A program made the position numbers and the translations under genes. Below are positions 12,011-26,100 of a stretch of 64,000 nt of DNA, one piece after another. Each line of letters starts with the position of its first letter. The stretch's first letter is position 1. The notes beneath the pieces are model-generated. The model had not been told where the DNA came from. It searched no databases and was given only the letters and a program-made list of their open reading frames with translations. This DNA comes from Vanilla planifolia (taxonomy: Eukaryota > Streptophyta > Magnoliopsida > Asparagales > Orchidaceae), in contig JAIUJO010000298.1 in assembly GCA_023846275.1 (NCBI GenBank), positions 69,501-133,500 on the forward strand, given 5' to 3'.

Positions 12011-13799
12011 AAAGTGACATCCACCAATCCCTTTGTTAACATCACTTATGATTAAGACTATGGTGGTATCTGATCATCTTCAAGCCCCTAACTCTCATTC
12101 TTTATTAATTAAAACTATATTAGCAAATTCTTTTGTAATGATTTTTCTCATAAATTTAAGAATTTGAACTCTGACTATGAGAAATGTGTGCCCATGATTG
12201 TCCCTCCTAATCTTTATTTCAATCTCGAAGGCCATCATAAAAGCATCAAAATCCAACAATGTCATACCATGATAATGTATCCAAAGCGTGGGCTTGCCTT
12301 AAGCAATTTAACTTCTACAAAGTAATGATGCTGGAGGCACTATCAAGCTAGATAAATCCAAACTACATCATTGACAAAAAGATTTGAGTGGATAGTGTAT
12401 ACAAAAAGATAGACCGATCAAGCCAAACAATGGTATTACTATGAGCTTTTTAACTACAACTTTAACATAGGCTATTGGAGCCAAGATTATTTTGGCAACT
12501 AAAACAAGACTTTCCCTCCAAAGGATAACCATTAGGTGATTTAGATTATACTTTTTCAAATTGTTAGACTAATGAAGCCTATATTATTATTTATTATTAA
12601 TTCCTCACCATGCAAGATTGGGAAATTTGCCAGCTTACTGCCTTCCTTTGATGTGGTAGCCATGTCTCAAGCTACTTCTTTCAAATCAAACCCTAATTCT
12701 CCATCAACCATTACCATCATTTTAGGCCTTATATTATGTTCAAAATTTGATATGGCGGAAATGAGTGATGCATCACATACACAAATGTTGTGTGATACAA
12801 TAACTTATCATGAAAAGTTAAGGAGCCAGGTGATGGCCCCATCGACCTTCTACTTAATAAATGCATCACATAAAGAAGTTAGGTTTTGTTGCATGTATTA
12901 GATTTAAAATTATATGGTTTTCAAAGTAGAATGTGCCTTCATAAAAACTACAACTATTTTAATTAGTCATTCACCATCTCATAGTTTAAAATTCTTTATA
13001 CTTACACATGCATGGATTAATCATTTAGATAAGAAGATGACTTCTGACAAGATCAACCATGTTGAAACACAAAGATAAAGCACTAGGAAGCACCACATGT
13101 CATAGTTGACATGTTCATCATGTCTGGTGATACTTTACATTGTGCCATGTCAAGTCCTTATTAGTGTGACACCTCATTCTAACTTCACCTATCCTAAGAT
13201 ATGGCAATGGTGAGAAAAAGACATGCAATTCAAGCAAAAAATGTTGCATGTGAAGAATTCCAACATAGGAGATACTGGGATGATGCCATAAAACATACAA
13301 CAAAATGGCAAGAACTTCGACAACAAAGGCATTGGTAAAAGTAGATTACACGGTCAAACTTTCACTACAAAGTGAGGAAAGTTGTACTTCATAAAGCCCC
13401 ACAGAGAGGAAAAAGTGGGACACTTTGAACATGCATAGTGATAAGTCTACTAATTGGGCATCACCTTATATAAGAACCAACACATGGCATTGCTAAAAAT
13501 CCAAAAAAAATGTTACATCATAAGCCATATGTACAATATGTCACAAGCCACACTTGAGAGCTATGAAAATTGCACATGACTATGGACAAAGCATAACATG
13601 AGCAAACCATTGTGCATATTACGAATATTAACAAATTGGGCAACAATCAGAATATTAACAAATTGGGTTAGACCTCGACCCACTGGGCAACAATCTAATT
13701 CTCTTGAAGTTCATTAGTCATCACTACGAATTGGTTGCAGATGAGCGGGAAAGATCACTACAAATTTTTTCTTCTCTCTTGATGGTATTCTTATGACTG
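12011..13799. other. Unassigned DNA between LINE A and the kinesin pseudogene
   Basis: No gene could be supported. On the minus strand a frame at about 12,130-12,300 (GKPTLWIHYHGMTLLDFD) faintly resembles retroelement gag, but not enough to call. A 109-codon + frame (12,572-12,901) matches nothing. If the kinesin gene ever had its promoter here, it should lie just upstream of 13,800. I see no clear TATA box. Confidence 0.35.
13623..13695. repeat. Short local direct repeats
   Basis: GAATATTAACAAATTGGG occurs at 13,623-13,640 and again at 13,650-13,667, offset by 27 bp. A TGGGCAACAATC element from the junction recurs at about 13,684. This looks like local slippage upstream of the kinesin start codon. 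Confidence 0.85.
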
Positions 13800-13923
13800 A
13801 TGGAGAGGATCTATGTTGCTATGCATGCACGACCTCTTTTGCCTAAAAAGTCTCAAATGAGCCCTTGGAGGATCTCTAAGAATTCCATCTTCCTTGTTAA
13901 TCGTTTAGTCGTGTTTGAGTTTG
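13800..13923 (+). pseudogene. Kinesin pseudogene exon 1
   Basis: An open frame from ATG encodes 41 residues beginning MERIYVAMHARPL and including MSPWRISKNSIFL and VVFEF, plus one base of the next codon. It matches the N-terminal beta strand and RP motif of kinesin-7 motors. It ends at a canonical donor (G, then GTAAGT at 13,924). The start was chosen because family members begin MERI at this point. No stop or frameshift is present in this exon. Confidence 0.9.
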
Positions 13924-14009
13924 GTAAGTCCCCAACACCACCCCCACTCTTGTAGATATATTGTTGCTCCAATGATCATCGAGACCTAGACCTCTTTATT
14001 TGACCTTAG

Positions 14010-14099
14010 ATAGGGTTTTCGGGGAAGTCTACAAGATGATTGAAATTTTTGACACCCAGGCAAAAGATATTGTTTCCTTCTTTGTTCGTGGATTTAATG
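14010..14099 (+). pseudogene. Kinesin pseudogene exon 2
   Basis: It follows an 86-bp intron ending CCTTAG (14,009). The split codon G+AT gives Asp, so the junction reads FEF-D-RVFGE, as in functional kinesins (FEFDRVF). The exon continues with QAKDIVSFFVRGFN and stops after one base of a Gly codon at donor GTATGT (14,100). The frame is intact. Confidence 0.9.
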
Positions 14100-15179
14100 G
14101 TATGTCAATATTGGTTTTCCTTGTGTATGGTTTTAGTATAATTTAATTAGGAATGGTTGAGGAAGTCTGTACGTTGGTATTGCGGACACCTAGATACCTG
14201 ATTATAGTGCTAAGGACATTTTCTTTGTACCCTACGATTTTGTTTAAAGTTGAGTAGGAGAAATATAGGCACCAACACCTACATAAGCGTTATGAAATGC
14301 TATCTCAATTTTTTTCTTGAAAATTGATCCATATTTTTTGAAAGCCTAAAGCTTTTCTTTTCTTTTTTTCAAAGATTTTAATTTTTTTCCATAGAAGTAG
14401 AATGAGATAAATGGCGATGAGCTACAATTCATGGATGTTAAAGGACAATGTTAGTTTTATTTTTTCATTTTCCATAAAAAACATTTTTTCCAATTTTTTG
14501 TGTGATATGAATTATTGTATCACATTGTTAAGGCATGGAAGGCATTCAAGGCATAGGCAAAAAATGGGGAACAACCATAGCTAGGGCATACCGAGCCCTA
14601 GGTGGATGTAAGACTTTATAAGTGAGTGTCATATCCCAAGTTTGGAAGGCATTACATCTTGATAACCTAGGCATAATGAAGGGAGATTTAATCTCAATCG
14701 ATACAATTTACGTTTAGGATCAAGATTGAATGATTTAATTTTGTTTTATAATAAGAATTTGTATTTATATAGATAAAATAATTTGATAAATTGAAAACAG
14801 AAACTTAACTAATTTCATTTATTCAAAAGGAAAGTATGCATATTATTAATATAATAGTATTTGAAATAATAACATGTCACTAATTATCTAAATCTAAATG
14901 ATAACAAGACAATCAACAAAACTAAACTCTTAAATATTCACCCCAATTTATGGTCTAGTGTTGGAGGCATGTGACGATTGCTATTGAATAGTGAGATAGA
15001 TTTAAAAGTGATTAGATGAAATAACATCTAAGTTTACAACGCAAACTAATATGTGAAATCCCTTGATAAAGCTGGAGCAATAAAGATTGGGGTGTAGATC
15101 TACACAAGGGAATGTCAAGGGTTTATGGAATAAATAATAACAATTTCTACCATAATATGTTCTCGTAGCTCATAAGAAG

Positions 15180-15930
15180 AGAAATAAAACATAAAACTAG
15201 TATATAAATTCTATCATGCTTGATGTTCATAAATGAAAAAATAAGACATGCATCAACGTTTGAATGTTACTTCCAATTACATAAATGTTTTAGATATGTT
15301 AATTGAACTAATGCCAAAAACATAAATACACATATAAGTTATGAATATCAACATTATGGATAACCAAATTTCAACTTATCAAATTGCTCGTTTGAATTTC
15401 AACTATACATATGATACAAAAAATAGAATTAGTATGCATCAATATTCTAATATATCTACACAATACATGTACAAATATATAAGTAATCATGTACGTCACA
15501 ATTTACTTATCATAAGTCATATATAATATAATCACTTTATGGATATATTGTGGTCACCTTAAAATAGGAGGAACATTATAGCTAACCTAAAGTGAAAGTG
15601 AGGTTATCACTAACTTCAAAACAATAGAGTTGTCTCTTTGAGAGCTTGTTGGCTTAGTTATCAAATCATATAATAAAAATGTTATCATTATTTGTCACAT
15701 TCAACATTCAATTACACTTGTACATAATCAATCATAGAGTTATTAATAATGATGTAATAATATTATGCAACATGATCTTCAGAGGAATATGTGTTATTGG
15801 TATCACATGAGCTGCCAATGTTTATGAGAATGTATTATATTCAATAGTAAATATATTCAGTTAGTTTCATGTGAATAAAATTAACATATAAATAACCAAC
15901 TTATTCTAACATGTTACGTGTTTTTTTATT
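15180..15930 (+). repeat. Old direct duplication, left copy
   Basis: It aligns loosely and in order with 16,960-17,650. Shared anchors are ATTCTATCATG followed by TTCATAAATGA-like sequence and GCATCAAC (15,210-15,260 against 16,990-17,050), a CATGA(T/G)CTTCAGA block (about 15,775 against 17,515), and ACATATAAATAACCAA or ACATAAATAACCAA (about 15,885 against 17,610). The offset is about 1.75 kb. The origin (LTR pair, tandem duplication or other) is unknown. Confidence 0.5.
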
Positions 15931-16959
15931 GAGATAATGCAACAATTTTAAGAAATGAACAAGCTATAGGTACATAAAGATTTTATTACCTAATGAAAAT
16001 GAATTACATATAAAAGATGATTTAACTTAAACTAAGAAATCAATGTAAGTTCCTCAAGTTGTAGGATGCATTCTTCAAATTGTTAGGTGTCTCTTATTGC
16101 ATAATATATGTGTTGGGTCCAAACTTCCTTTAGGTGTGCAACACTACTTTAACTAGTGCTAATTTATACTATTAAAAAGTGATGTGAAGACCTAACATAT
16201 GTTGTACACATTTAAACAATATTAAATTTATTGATTCAATTTATTGTTCTATATTTTTTTTATTTATTCAATTGATTTTAAACAAAGAAACTTATTCATG
16301 ATATGCTCCTTTGCACCTCCACAAAAATTTGTATCATGCATAGATTAGCCATTCCTAGAATTGGCTTTACATTAGCCCATTGGGATTATTATTGATTTTT
16401 GAATTTTTCATGATATTTGTGTGAATGTTGCATGTCTGCTCTCATGTTTGTCTCTATTTGAGAAGAAATGAAAGGATAAATCATTATGGTGTCATTATGT
16501 ATCATATCTTGATAATGTGAGAAAAATCTATGACTTTGACAACAAGCTAGAAATCAAGGCCAAATAATTTGACTTTGTATTATTAAAATAAAAAAGATAT
16601 ATGTTAAAGAAGAATTTTTCAATCAGAACAAACAAGTCTTATTTAATTAAAAAATATAAAAATCATTACACTAAATTTCATAATAAGCACTTATAATGTG
16701 AACAATATAATTTTATTCATAGACCAAATTTTGAAGATGACTAGATAAGTAATTAAGATAATATAATAAAACACTTGAATATACCAATATCAAAAGATAG
16801 TTTATTACTAATACTCCAATGACAATTTACTAATCAAGTAAATTGGGTCTGAAAATATATATATAAAGCAATGTTTGATGTTCTAACAAATTAGTAGATG
16901 AAACTTCATGTTACAACATGTATGACAAGGTGTTGGAGAATGAATGTTTTACCATATGC

Positions 16960-17650
16960 AATTGAATAAGATCAAAAACCAAAAGTATGGAATATTCTAT
17001 CATGTATGTTATTCATGAACAATGAAAGCAAAGATGTGCATCAACTCATAAATGCTATTTCAAATTATTTATTTTGATTAATATTGTTTATCAACTTAAT
17101 TTAATATAACATAAATGTTCACAAAATTTGTGTACATCAATATTATCCAATACGTAATTATCAAATTTCCCAAATAGACAACATTTACAACCATACACAT
17201 CATAGAGCTAATTGGCATCATGATCCACTATATTCATCCAAAGAATAATATATGTATATTCATATATGGAGTCATATATCCTACCATCCAATTGCAATAG
17301 CTCATAGGTAATATAATTACCATGTCGATTTGGGTTTGAATGATGTTCACCACTATCCTGAAATAGAGGAGTCACGACTTCTTAAGGCTTTTTATTGGAT
17401 TTACCATCTTTAATAAAACATAAGGATACCATTAACCATCATGTCCCACATACAATCATGGCCTTATGATCAATGGTGAAGTTATTTTAAATGATGTGCT
17501 ATTACTATGCATCATGAGCTTCAGATAAATCATTAATATTATAAACAAATTATTATAATGTTATATGCATTGAATAGGGAAACAAGTCATATGTGAATAA
17601 AGAAAGAACATAAATAACCAATATGTCACTACATATCATTTGCTATCCTT
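16960..17650 (+). repeat. Old direct duplication, right copy
   Basis: This is the partner of the block at 15,180-15,930. Divergence is high, so the outer limits are approximate. No coding domain is visible in either copy or between them. Confidence 0.5.
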
Positions 17651-19229
17651 GGAGATCATACACCAATCACAACTATACATATCACATAACAATTTACATC
17701 TACATTTTCTTTATACTTAAGATAATTGATTACAAAAAAAAAGGCCTTACATGAATTTTAATATTTTTTAGAATGTTTATGTTAAACTTTATTTATCATG
17801 CATCATCGAATTAAGGAGAGTGTTTACTAAAAAATCCATAATTTTTCTCTAATAGGTAAAACTCGCATATTGCGGAAAGCTCTATCCTAAACAGCATTAT
17901 AATTTGCACAATTTTTTATGTGAACTACATATGTGTGACATCTAGTTAATAGAATATTTACTTGAATGGATAACCCTAATAGTAATTTGTTACCAATTGC
18001 TAAATCAATTATTGTACCTAAATAAATGTGAAATTTAATAAATAATCATGAGGACGTGTTTGTTAATTTTTTTGAGATTTGGAGATCGAAGAAAGTACAA
18101 GCATGTGAGCAAGAAGTTTTATGTGCAGACCTTGGATCTAGGAAAAAATATGGCTATGGGGCAGCAAGAGGACAATTTAATATGTTGTTGTTACAAATAA
18201 AAAAGGGTGTCCAACCTTTCCAAGAAGAGCTATAACCTTAAACATAGGAGGATGGTAGTCATTAGGGAGTAGAGAAGATGATCCCTACTATTATTAATGT
18301 TAGGGCTGGTCTAGTTAGGGTACATGTACAACCTATTTCTTATTCATGTATATGATTTATGCTTGTTTATTAAGTTGTACGCTTATAATTTTTTGAACAA
18401 TATATGTAATTGTATAATAATCTACTAAAACATAAAGATTGGGAAACTGTGAAAATCAAGTTTCATGTATTGTACATGAATTATTTTGAATAATATGTTG
18501 TTGCTTAATGTATTATACGTCAGCCCTAAACATATGGTGTATAGATTGTATATGGACTAGATAGAGAATTATAAGTAATATGTAAAGGGTATAAAGACAA
18601 AACAAAGAATTATGTACAATACATGAATTTTTATGTACGATACATCGAGTTTATAAAGGCCAACTAGAAAATTACATACAATGCACAAATTATTATGCAT
18701 GATCATTTGATTGGACATACAATATAAGAAGAATAAAAATTTCACATAGTAGAGAGTAATACCTAATATGGACATACTATATATCGATGTGATATAAGGC
18801 TTCAACCCATGTAAGTCTCCCGAAAGAATTAAAAATTGTTTGTGAAATTTTTGGATACTTAAATGATTGTGGAGAAACAAAGTTTTAAAAGAATTATTAT
18901 GAGAAGATATTTAAGATTTAATTTTTAAATCTATTGGGAAAGTTTTTTTTAGAATTAAATATATGATGAATTGAATTTTAAGTTTTGGGATTTATTTTTA
19001 TATATATGAGTTAAAATTTTTTGGAATCTATTTTAGAATATGACTTGAAATTTTAGTAAGTGCAACATGGAGTTTGGAAATTAAAATATGTGTGAGGAAG
19101 AAGAGAACCATTCTGATAACAAAATGGCCATGATAGCTCATGGGAAAGGAGATTAATTAAAGGGAGAGTATACAAGGGATATAGTTTATGGGAGTTGTTA
19201 TGCTAGTTAAAAATGAGAAGAATGTGTGA

Positions 19230-19620
19230 ATGAATCAAGAAAATTTTCTTATGGAGAAATTCTTAAGCTTATGCTCTCCACACCTTGTAGGCATTTTAGA
19301 TCATTTCCAAGTAGACGACTACTTAGATAAGATTGAAATGTTGTTTAGTAGTGTGGAATGTTTGACCACAATAGAGTTAATTTGGTGGTATTAGTATTAA
19401 ATAGTGTTGCTAGGCATTAGCATAAGGAAATGTAGAGTCTAATTTGGAAGAAGAGCCCATTTCAAAATATCTCAAAGAGAATTTTATCAAGCTTTTTTGG
19501 AATTTTATATCCTAGAGTTGGGTGTAGGAAATATGAGAGATGAGACTAGTCATGTATGCATTGGAATTATTGGCTATAGAGAAAGAGATGTAAATTATTT
19601 TGGAAGTGTCTATGAGAGAA
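19230..19620 (+). mobile_element. Ty3/gypsy fossil, gag-like segment
   Basis: A segment with YLDKIEMLFSSVEC resembles the WL..IEKLF..L.C motif of plant gypsy gag. It is followed at the right distance by a tryptophan pair and by SQREFYQAFLEFY, which resembles the WEEFK..F...Y block. The trace is broken and old. No LTR or pol was placed next to it. Confidence 0.4.
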
Positions 19621-22559
19621 TTAATTATTTATTTTATTTTCTAAACTAACTCTTGTATGAACATGTTAGGAGTATTTTATGGCATTTTAAGTTGGCACGA
19701 AATTTTTAACATGCATGGCATGCCATATGTCACTAATTTGCATTATATTAGGGAAAAAATAGGAAAGGAAATTTTATTTATGTAAATATGATATTATTTT
19801 TAAGTGTATCAAAAATAGATTATAAAAGTTAAACAAAGATTTCTCTTAAGAATAAGGTTCTTATTTTAAAAGAAGTCATTTTGTTACCAAATGATTTTAC
19901 CACATTTTGAAGTATCATTTAGTAGTGAAATTTAATAATAGAACCAATAAAGTGTTGTATCTCACTCCTAGGTATTGTTTAGAGGTGAAACCTAATTTTA
20001 AAAGATATGTATCTTTTCTTTTGAGGATTAAACTATAACTGTTAATAGAACAGAAAGGGAAAATGGTTGAATATTAGGAAATGATGAATTAAAAGGGGCT
20101 TTTGTTAAAATCAAAGTTTAAAATAAGGGTCAAAATAATTACAAAGAAAATTTAAGAGGATTTAATGTAAAGTATGGAAACATTGCATTGATATATTAAT
20201 CTCATTTTAGATAACTTACAATTGATGTAATATATTTTGTTATTGGGATCAAAAATATGTGATGACCTAATCTTGTAGTGCATTATAATTTTTCTTAGAT
20301 GTTTTTTGTCTATTGAGCTCAAAATTTTTGGCTTAGTTTGTTTTGGCTAAAAATTTTACGAAATGAAGACATATCACAAGAAGATTGTTGACTCATTATT
20401 TGTTCCTATGGAAATCATACAACAATTACAAATATATTTTAACATGTTCAAAAAAAGAGATTATATTGAAACATGAGCTATTGATGATTTTAAGATATAA
20501 TAAAAATAAATAGCTTATAACAATTTTTTATTATATATGAATAAACTAATGAGAGTCTTTAATAATGAGAGGTACACTTGTCATAAGAATATAAGGGAGC
20601 AATGAGTGTCATATTTGCTTTACAGTTTCTTATGTTTGCTTATATGGTTGTGTTAGAATTTTGTTAATATTTGATGCATGAGATGTTGTGACAATTATGT
20701 GTATTAATTTGATATTTGATAGAATTATTATTTTTATTTTCGTTGTAAGAACTATTTAAATTATGTGAATCGTGTCTTTGTGAAAGTGATTTAAATTGTT
20801 ATTTTTTTGAGCAATGATCTTGGTTTAAAAAAATGATAAAAAGGTTTTCAAAATAAATTTTTTTCTAAATAAAGATTTTCCATTTATCAAAAAATAAGGA
20901 TTAAATTTTTTTATAGTCATAAAAGGGGCACTTATGTGTGGTACTACTTGTTTGATGCTCAAGATTACATGAATGTGCAAGCAAAGTTTCTATACAAAAA
21001 AAGGCAAAAACTATTTATGAATTCATCAACCAATTAGAAATGAGTATCTTTTCATCTTTTGTCAAGCAACATTTAGTATCACATCATGTCTTGGTCAAGT
21101 GGCCAATTTAGCATAAACGATTCATAAAATTAATGCAATATCTTTGCTTATAATCTAATGTTCCATTCTGTCACTAATTGTGACAAGCCACTTTTTCACA
21201 ATATGTCATCACATATAGTGAAGATGTTGTATTTTTAAGTTATGCAATCTCAAAACAACATCATGATAAAAAAAATTGGTTAGTACTTAGGGTAAGTTGA
21301 TTAAGATTATCATAAAACATTGTGCTAGCATTCTTAATTCTAGCAGGTTTTAGGGAAAATATCTCGTTTGTTGACAGAAAATAGTGTAGCAAGTTTACCC
21401 ATTGAAAGTGTAAATTCTCCTTGGAGTTGAGATATTCATGATCATAAATATTGTCATTTCATGAGAATTAATTATCATCTTGGTCAAGTCTTATTTTATT
21501 AAAAGGTTTGTGACCGAAATTGCATCCCCAACTTTATTTGCTACAACTTTTGTGGGAGTTAAGATCTTCTAATCAAGTAATCTCTTTACTCTAACTTGTT
21601 TAAGTTATTAAATTATGAGAAAATATTGTGAAAGTACATTAATAAGCATAGGTGCCATAGGCTTCTTTTAAGAGGTTGAAAAAAGGCCAAGTTTGAGGGA
21701 GTTCATATTGCAAAGGATTGTATAAATGCAAACTATGTACCTTTTAATCATTATGTTCACTTGTTTTGACATCAATTCTTACAAAGTTGATCATGCATAT
21801 AAAGAAGATGTTGAAATGCTTTCTTAATAACCAACACAATGGTATTTGTTATAGTTTATAATGCAAAAGTTGACAACTGTCAAGCAATGGGTTGTGCATT
21901 GGTCGCAAAAAATACTCCAAGGGACCATTCTATTTGAATCAAATTGTCATTTGTTGCTAGTTGGAACATCTTCATATTTTCTTGTCTCAAAGAAATGATA
22001 TAAATGCTTTATTTCCATGGGCATATTTTTGTTGGTTGATGAGTTAGTCTTAAACTTGGAAACAATGAGGGATGTTGTGGTATTAGATGTTTGACTTGAA
22101 AGTCCATTGAGTTTTTGTAGTTGTACTATACCATGCAACTTATATACAATCAACAAAGGTGTTGCTCTATGCAATATAGTACTATTATGCATCTTTGTCG
22201 TTAAATAATTAAAGGCACAATTAGGTAAAACTCATTATCCTAAAAAGCACAAATATGATTTGAACACCCAATGATTTGCAAAGTTACTTGAGCCAAGTTC
22301 GACCTGAGCTACTTAAGTACAACAATCATGTTAAGAACATATTCAAATTACATGAATAACATCATTAGTTGTTTTTTATCAAATATTGAATTAATTATTA
22401 GGCTTAAAAAATTAATTTAACAAATAATTTTAAATTTTTGTTCTTGTAAATATGGAACTTGGAGAATAATACCATAGATTTCTTTTGTTTCCTCACTAAA
22501 AGTTTAGCACTAATTAACCAATTAACTAAAAAAGAAAAATTAGAAACCATAAGCTAATA

Positions 22560-23130
22560 TATGTGGTGATTCACAAGATGAGGTGAAGAAGAAAAGGAAG
22601 AATGACAAGGTGGGGGATAAGGAAGTGAACTCATAGTATTCAACTATGGTGGAATCTTTGGCAATGAGGAAAAATTTGACCTCTTATGGTAGTGGCTAAT
22701 GGAGCTCCTTTATTGAAAGGAGAGGCTATGATATTAAGAAATGATGAAATAAATAAAGGAAGTGGAAAGACAGTAGATGAAGGCGATTATGATTTGTAGA
22801 AGAGTGGGTATTTGTATGGATGGCAAATTAGTGGAGATTTATTCACCAAATTCTTCTTGATTAAGAAGGTAGACTTAGTTTGAAGGCAGAGGCACATTGT
22901 AGTTTCTAGCCTTATTGATTTAGGTTGATTTCAATTTTTTTGTATTATAATAAAGCCATAGTTGTTGTCTCAAGTGCCAAACGGGCATGCCTTTGATGTA
23001 TATGATATAGTTTATATCATTGAGGTTGTATATATGGTTAACATGATAAGATTGTTTGAGGAAGTTCTAATATTTTATAATTATGAATGCATCTTACAAA
23101 ATTTTCCAAAGTTCGAAGAAAATGTGTGAT
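22560..23130 (+). mobile_element. Possible Ty3/gypsy protease-region fossil
   Basis: A lysine-rich stretch is followed at about 22,905 by VVSSLIDLG, which resembles the aspartic protease VLIDSGAT motif, and then by a hydrophobic stretch of the length expected for that domain. The match is short and the copy badly broken, so this is tentative. It could belong with the gag-like trace at 19.2 kb, but the spacing is longer than usual. Confidence 0.25.
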
Positions 23131-26100
23131 GACTTATCTCTGAGTAAAGCTTGCTTCAAGAGATAGTTGAACTTAATTGATGAAGCGTGTCAATGGTCTT
23201 GAGATATTTCTAAGCTTGTTGATTGGTTATCGAGGAGCATTAGAGTTCCTTGTGTCATCATTAGTTGAAGGTGTTGATTGTGAATGATAATCATTAGTGG
23301 GAAGTTTTTGAAGCTCATGCAATAGAGATAAGCTATCAAGGGATGTTCGTGAGGATTAACTTGTGGTTACCAAGATACGAAGCAAGCATATAGCTTAACT
23401 TATATTAAGTTGAGGTCTAGGGGCACAGTACATCCCTTGAAAAATTTTCTTGTCATAATTTTTGTTGAAAAGACAATGAAGGTAGCTTGTTCATGTCGAT
23501 TTTTAATATCATCCAATTGAAAACAATCTTGATTCGTTTCAGTTGACATGGATATTTGGTTTTCCATTTTTGGTTTTGGAAGGTCGATATATGTACCTTT
23601 CTCTCTTTTTAATCATCAAATTCTTATACAAGTTTTTAAATTGGTTTCCTTGTATCATCACTTTGTGTCTTTTTGTCTTGCTAGTATATGTCTCTTTGAA
23701 TTCTCCATACTTACACATTGGAGTCATGTTTTATGAGAGAAATTTTTTTTAACCTCAGTTTCTACTTTGTGTTTCTATCAATAAGATGATTTGTAATTTT
23801 GGGCACAGTTTTTAGATCTTCTACACACTAACTCAATTGTATTACCAATATAATTATCAGTGTTATCTCGCATATGATTTGTGTTTTGCTTTATATCCTA
23901 GAACATAAATCTAAGACTTCTATTCTTGAATAAATTTCTTTTTTTAACTTTAAGTTAATATTTTCTATTCTTGGTTAATTCATTTTTTTTATCTCTTGCA
24001 CATTTTAAAGTGGACATCTTAGATTAATAATTGGTGTTGGATGGTTAAACATTTCATGGTATCACCTTGAAATTTTTAAAAACAAAAGTTCTTTCTTCCT
24101 CTTTAAGAAACAATCAATGTGTTTAAGAGACTTTTCTTTATAAGTAAAAAAGAACAACCAATCATAAAATCATATGCAAAAGTGAACTAGAAATTAATTT
24201 TATTATCTTTATTAACATTCCCAATCCATAACTACCAAGATATTGTTTAAATTCTTTTTCTTTTTACCTATATGCTATTTAAGTCTCTTAAAATTAAAAA
24301 TGTTTTCATGGATGCTTAGTGTAAACTTTTCCAAATCAATTTAAACTTTTCTTTAACATATTTAGTCCTCCTTTAGGGGTGTTCATTACCAACATTTATG
24401 GCTCGCTTTGTTATAATGAACTTTGAAGCTATGATCTTATCACTAATCCTCATAACATCTATTACACCTTTTAAATTATTATTCAAAATTATGACAATTC
24501 TATTTTTATCATGTTTCTAACCTTGTTGTCAAAACTTAAATCCTAAAGTATTAAATTATTTTGCCTTGTCTCATATCAACTTAGCTTTTTGGACACACAA
24601 CATTTTCCTTTCATTGAATAATTATATTAAAAAATTCCATCAGCTTTCTAACTAAATTACATATATTTTTATATCCTATAATAATTTTTGTGTCTTGGAC
24701 TGGCTTCTTTATTCAGTCATCCAAGATAATGTGGTAGCTCTTGCTCATTTAAGGCGACATCTGGGGTGTGTAGAGCTTGTGCTCACTTGTCACTTTATTC
24801 GTGCAGTACAATGCATTCCTTCCACAGGATGCATTAACATTAATGTAATTTTGTTTGGGCTTCATGTCATTTTTTTGGTTAGTTTTATAAAGGTTCTAAA
24901 TTGCATAATATAGCCCTTCACTTCATTTAAATAGAATCTAGACTTGGAAGAAACCTCTACATTTAGCTAGTAAACAGGTTTAGAAGGAGCAATTCTATTG
25001 TTTGATTGCCTAATTTGTTGAACATACAGGTTGACATGTGTGGTAGAGTAGTTCATAGGCTGGTGTGTATTTTATCCATGAAATTATGGTCAATGATGTT
25101 GTGTAATCTACTTAACTTTTGCTACATGCCAATCCATGTTCAAAAATGTAACTAGTTAATCTGAAAGTATTTTTAAAGAAGATAGGAAACAATTAAATTT
25201 ATATGGCATTATTTCAACAAGGAGAGCAAACATGGGTCATCCATAAAATGAACTAAGGGTGCCACACTAGAATCCATGTCATGCAGTGAAGCCATCACAT
25301 GACATCTCAGGAAATTCAAGAAAACATCAGTGAACTATTATTGTGACTAGAAATTTTCATAAAAGGAAGTCCATACTTTAATAGCATGAATTAACCACTT
25401 GTAAGAAGTTCCAAAAACAATGGAGATGATCTTTTCTATAAAAATATAAATCAAAGAAAGAATGCAGAAAAAATGGAATAACAGCCTGAAGGAAAAAGAT
25501 GTGAAATGAATGAGAGAAAAAAACTAGAAATATAATGCCAGAGTCACTGAACACCACAAATCTTTGATATGCATTGAAAACTTAACAAATGTTGGATTCA
25601 CTTCTTGAGATCTTAGTCGTAGCTTCTGAAGTGTTCTGTCCGTAGTTTCTAGACTTGGTTGCCTTCATCATTGTCTAACTCATTTGTATAGGCTTCATGT
25701 TCATCTCATTTAGTTTGCTACCTTTAATCATTTAATGTGTATCAGTTTAGCAATAATATTGTGTTGTTTGAATTTAGAAAATTAGACATGAGCTCTGCAA
25801 GCATATATACACGTTTTAAATAGTTTATTAAATTATTTGATGTGGTCCATATTAATTGTATGTTGTTGGAATGTTAACATTAGAAAAATGTCATATATAA
25901 TTAATGTTAATTAAAGAGGAGTACATTTGACATTGGTTCTTGGAAATATTTATGTTTGGTGTATAGTGAAAGAAAATCATAAACAACTCTTATATGGAGG
26001 AATCAAATTATTTTATGCTGCAAGTTTTCTTTCGAAATTATAAAATAAAAGTGGTAAAATAATGTTTGATGAAAATAATTCCTTTGATGAGGAATGCAGA

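Noticed and set aside
12060-12560. Minus-strand gag or LINE ORF1 between LINE A and the kinesin
   Set aside because: The frame near 12,130-12,300 is suggestive but no diagnostic motif such as a zinc knuckle could be found.
24695-24913. LINE RNase H fragment (PSTGCININ)
   Set aside because: It resembles the PPPGWIKLN start of plant RNase H only over a few residues. The catalytic region does not follow, and flanking LINE domains are absent.
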